From: Aurantimonas manganoxydans SI85-9A1
Lineage (GTDB): Bacteria > Pseudomonadota > Alphaproteobacteria > Rhizobiales > Rhizobiaceae
DNA: 64,000 bases
Assembly (NCBI RefSeq): GCF_000153465.1
Contig: NZ_CH672387.1
Location: 2,581,903-2,645,902, forward strand
Direction: 5' to 3'
Shown here: one piece after another, positions 62,469 through 64,000 of the stretch
Layout of the letters: the number at the start of each line of letters is the position of its first letter
Position numbering within the stretch: the stretch's first letter is position 1
Notes under the pieces: generated by a model
Database searches by the model: none
Told to the model about the DNA's origin: nothing
Seen by the model: only the letters and a program-made list of their open reading frames with translations
Translations under genes and position numbers: made by a program

Positions 62469-62650
62469 TCATCGCGCATTGATGCGGATGGCAGCGAGCT
62501 TGAGCGCGGCCATGCAGTCGTCGGCCCTTCGGTCATAACGGGTCGCGAGCCGTTGCATCTGCTTGATACGATTGAGGAAACGTTAAGCGAGGTTGCCCTG
62601 ACGGTAGACCCAACGCCTGAAGGCGAAGGTGTCCTGCTGGTCGCACGTGG
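62469..62650 (-). pseudogene. IS5-family transposase C-terminal remnant
   Basis: On the minus strand, FAFRRWVYRQGNLA then a TAA stop then RFLNRIKQMQRLATRYDRR matches the end of an IS5/IS427-type transposase. The stop at 62583-62585 replaces the glutamate codon of the family's NLVERF motif, which is the catalytic Glu. The rest of the element is gone, and it is joined to an IS66 fragment near 62660. Confidence 0.75.
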
Positions 62651-62663
62651 CGGTATGTTTGCC

Positions 62664-63262
62664 CAGGGTCCCGCGGTCGAGATGGACACCTTGGCGGGCG
62701 TAAATCTGCGCCTGGCGATAGAGCGGCAGATGGTCGGCATATTTGGACACGAGCACCTGGGCGACCGTCGCCTCGGTGGGAATGCCAACCTCAATCAACC
62801 GCGCCGGTGCGGGCGCCTGGACCACGATCCCTTCGCAGGATCGGCAGCCGTAACGTGGGCGACGGGTGACGGCACGCGGAACTCGGAAGGAACGATGTCG
62901 AGGCGTCCGGCGACGTCCTCGGCAATGACATGCAGGATATGCCGGCAGCGTGCGCAGGCCTTGTCCTCGATGTCAACGACGGTCTCGATCCGCGGCAGAT
63001 GGGCAGGCAGCGGGCCCCGGTTTGCTCGGCGTTTGGCGGCGCGATCCGTCCGCCCTGACGAGGCCGCGGACTCTTCGGCTGCTTCGTCAGCCGCGACGCC
63101 CTGCTCGACCTCCTTGAGGCCTAGCAGGAGCTGGTCCTCGGGCAGCGTCTCGGCGCGTCGGCCGAAGCGATGACGCTGCAATTGGTTGATGAACTGAACG
63201 AGGCGCTCGGCGATCAGAATCGCCTTCAGCCTACCGGGATCGTAGGGAAGCTTGTCAGCCAC
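62664..63262 (-). pseudogene. IS66-family tnpC N-terminal remnant, frameshifted
   Basis: The N-terminal part of an IS66 transposase is readable on the minus strand: QRHRFGRRAETLPEDQLLLG, then CARCRHILHVIAEDV with its zinc Cys pair, then after a frameshift near 62880 YGCRSCEGIVVQAPAPARLI and KYADHLPLYRQAQIYARQG. The DDE core is missing; homology ends near 62664. It cannot be functional. Confidence 0.85.
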
Positions 63263-63363
63263 AAGTTCATGCTAGGAGTGAGTTACCTCCCCACGCCGGG
63301 GGCAACAGGCTTTGTGCCCCTCCCTCAGCCCGATATTGTCGGCGATCGGATACCCCCTAGAAA

Positions 63364-64000
63364 TCACATTTGATTACGCATCGTGATCGCACGCTCAAAT
63401 ACCTCAACCATTGTTTCTGCAAATTTATGCCATTGAAATCTATCAGCATTGGCGCGCGCGCGGCTTGCAAGCCGATCATGCAACGCGTCGTCCACCGCGA
63501 GGGTACGGAAGCCTTCAGCGAGCGCAATTTCGTTTCGTGCATCAACGCAAAGCGCCGCCGCCCCCCCGATCTCTGGCAGACAAGATCGGTCAGATACAAG
63601 TGCAGGAACGCCGAGAGCATTGCTTTCCACGATGGGCAAACCAAAACCTTCGTAGAGCGACGGCATGACCAGAAATCGAGCATTGGCGTAGAGAAAGCCG
63701 AGGTCGCCCTCTGAAACGTATCCGATAAGCTTGACATCCTCGCTGAGGCCTAGTTCCGTGATAATGGTCGGCAGGCCTGAACTCCGCCAGCCGGATCCGC
63801 CTATAATCGCCAACATGCAGGTAGCGCGAACCGCCGGTGGCTGAAGCGCGTACGCACGCAGCAGCTGCGGCAGATTTTTGCGTGGCTCGAGAGTACCGAC
63901 AAAGAGCGCGTAGGGCCGACTGAGCGAGTGGCGCTCCCGGATCGTGGACCCGGCGTCGACATCAATCGCAGTCGCTCCGGGGTACGCGGTAACAACGGGT
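63364..64000 (-). CDS. GT4-family glycosyltransferase, C-terminal part
   Basis: The gene continues past the right edge of the window; about 212 C-terminal residues are seen. The donor-side half of a GT-B enzyme is clear: YALFVGTLEPRKNLPQLLRA, VKLIGYVSEGDLGFLYANA and the EX7E-type motif YEGFGLPIVESNALG. It probably adds another sugar in O-antigen or core assembly. The sequence resembles the second domain of the tandem glycosyltransferase at 51770-54658 in these motifs, but that is common to the family. Confidence 0.88.
   Translation of the reverse strand, partial: PVVTAYPGATAIDVDAGSTIRERHSLSRPYALFVGTLEPRKNLPQLLRAYALQPPAVRATCMLAIIGGSGWRSSGLPTIITELGLSEDVKLIGYVSEGDLGFLYANARFLVMPSLYEGFGLPIVESNALGVPALVSDRSCLPEIGGAAALCVDARNEIALAEGFRTLAVDDALHDRLASRARANADRFQWHKFAETMVEVFERAITMRNQM

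Overview
This window is GC-rich alphaproteobacterial chromosome, most likely from the Hyphomicrobiales (Rhizobiales). The evidence is an acpXL-type lipid A acylation cluster at the left edge, an ExoD homologue, a betaine:homocysteine methyltransferase, an entericidin-like lipoprotein and NoeJ/K/L-type GDP-sugar enzymes. The genus cannot be fixed from the sequence alone. No rRNA, tRNA or CRISPR array was seen.

Region 1 (1-8.8 kb): the 3' end of the very-long-chain fatty acid/lipid A cluster (fabF1XL-adh-lpxXL), an L,D-transpeptidase, a membrane GGDEF-EAL protein, and a ProXWV-type betaine ABC importer.

Region 2 (8.9-30.4 kb): a methylated-amine (betaine-type) catabolic island. It holds a betaine:homocysteine methyltransferase, a Na+/amino-acid symporter, an MttB-superfamily corrinoid methyltransferase without pyrrolysine, its corrinoid protein, DUF1638, a small PF13769 protein translationally coupled to a MetF-like reductase, a methyl-THF:corrinoid methyltransferase, an ASKHA corrinoid-activating protein, a GlxA/GbdR-like regulator and a dimethylglycine-dehydrogenase-like FAD/GcvT oxidase. 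Together they suggest uptake of a quaternary amine, removal of one methyl group to homocysteine or through corrinoid to THF, and oxidation of the rest. A UspA protein and a haem-motif class III nucleotide cyclase lie inside the island.

Region 3 (30.6-41.9 kb): a polytopic membrane protein, rsgA, a UDG-like gene bracketed by two copies of a palindromic repeat, and a five-gene minus-strand operon. That operon encodes a UbiA prenyltransferase fused to a HAD phosphatase, a DprE1-like FAD oxidase, an ArnE/F-like small flippase, an NAD-dependent epimerase and a class III aminotransferase. It resembles the mycobacterial polyprenyl-phospho-arabinose pathway with an extra aminotransferase. A Crp/Fnr regulator lies upstream.

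Region 4 (42.2-64 kb): an LPS O-antigen island littered with insertion sequences. Phosphomannomutase, mannose-1-phosphate guanylyltransferase, GDP-mannose 4,6-dehydratase and a GDP-6-deoxy-hexulose reductase would supply GDP-D-rhamnose. A tandem glycosyltransferase, a WbdD-like methyltransferase/kinase chain terminator, Wzt with a C-terminal carbohydrate-binding domain, and Wzm would build, cap and export the chain; an O-antigen ligase would attach it. wzm is split by an intact IS256-family element with a perfect 9-bp target duplication, and precise excision would restore a 261-aa permease. A low-GC block covers exactly the cap-making part of WbdD and the cap-reading part of Wzt, inside GC-rich flanks. 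An intact IS30-family element and remnants of IS66, IS3 and IS5 elements mark repeated rearrangement.
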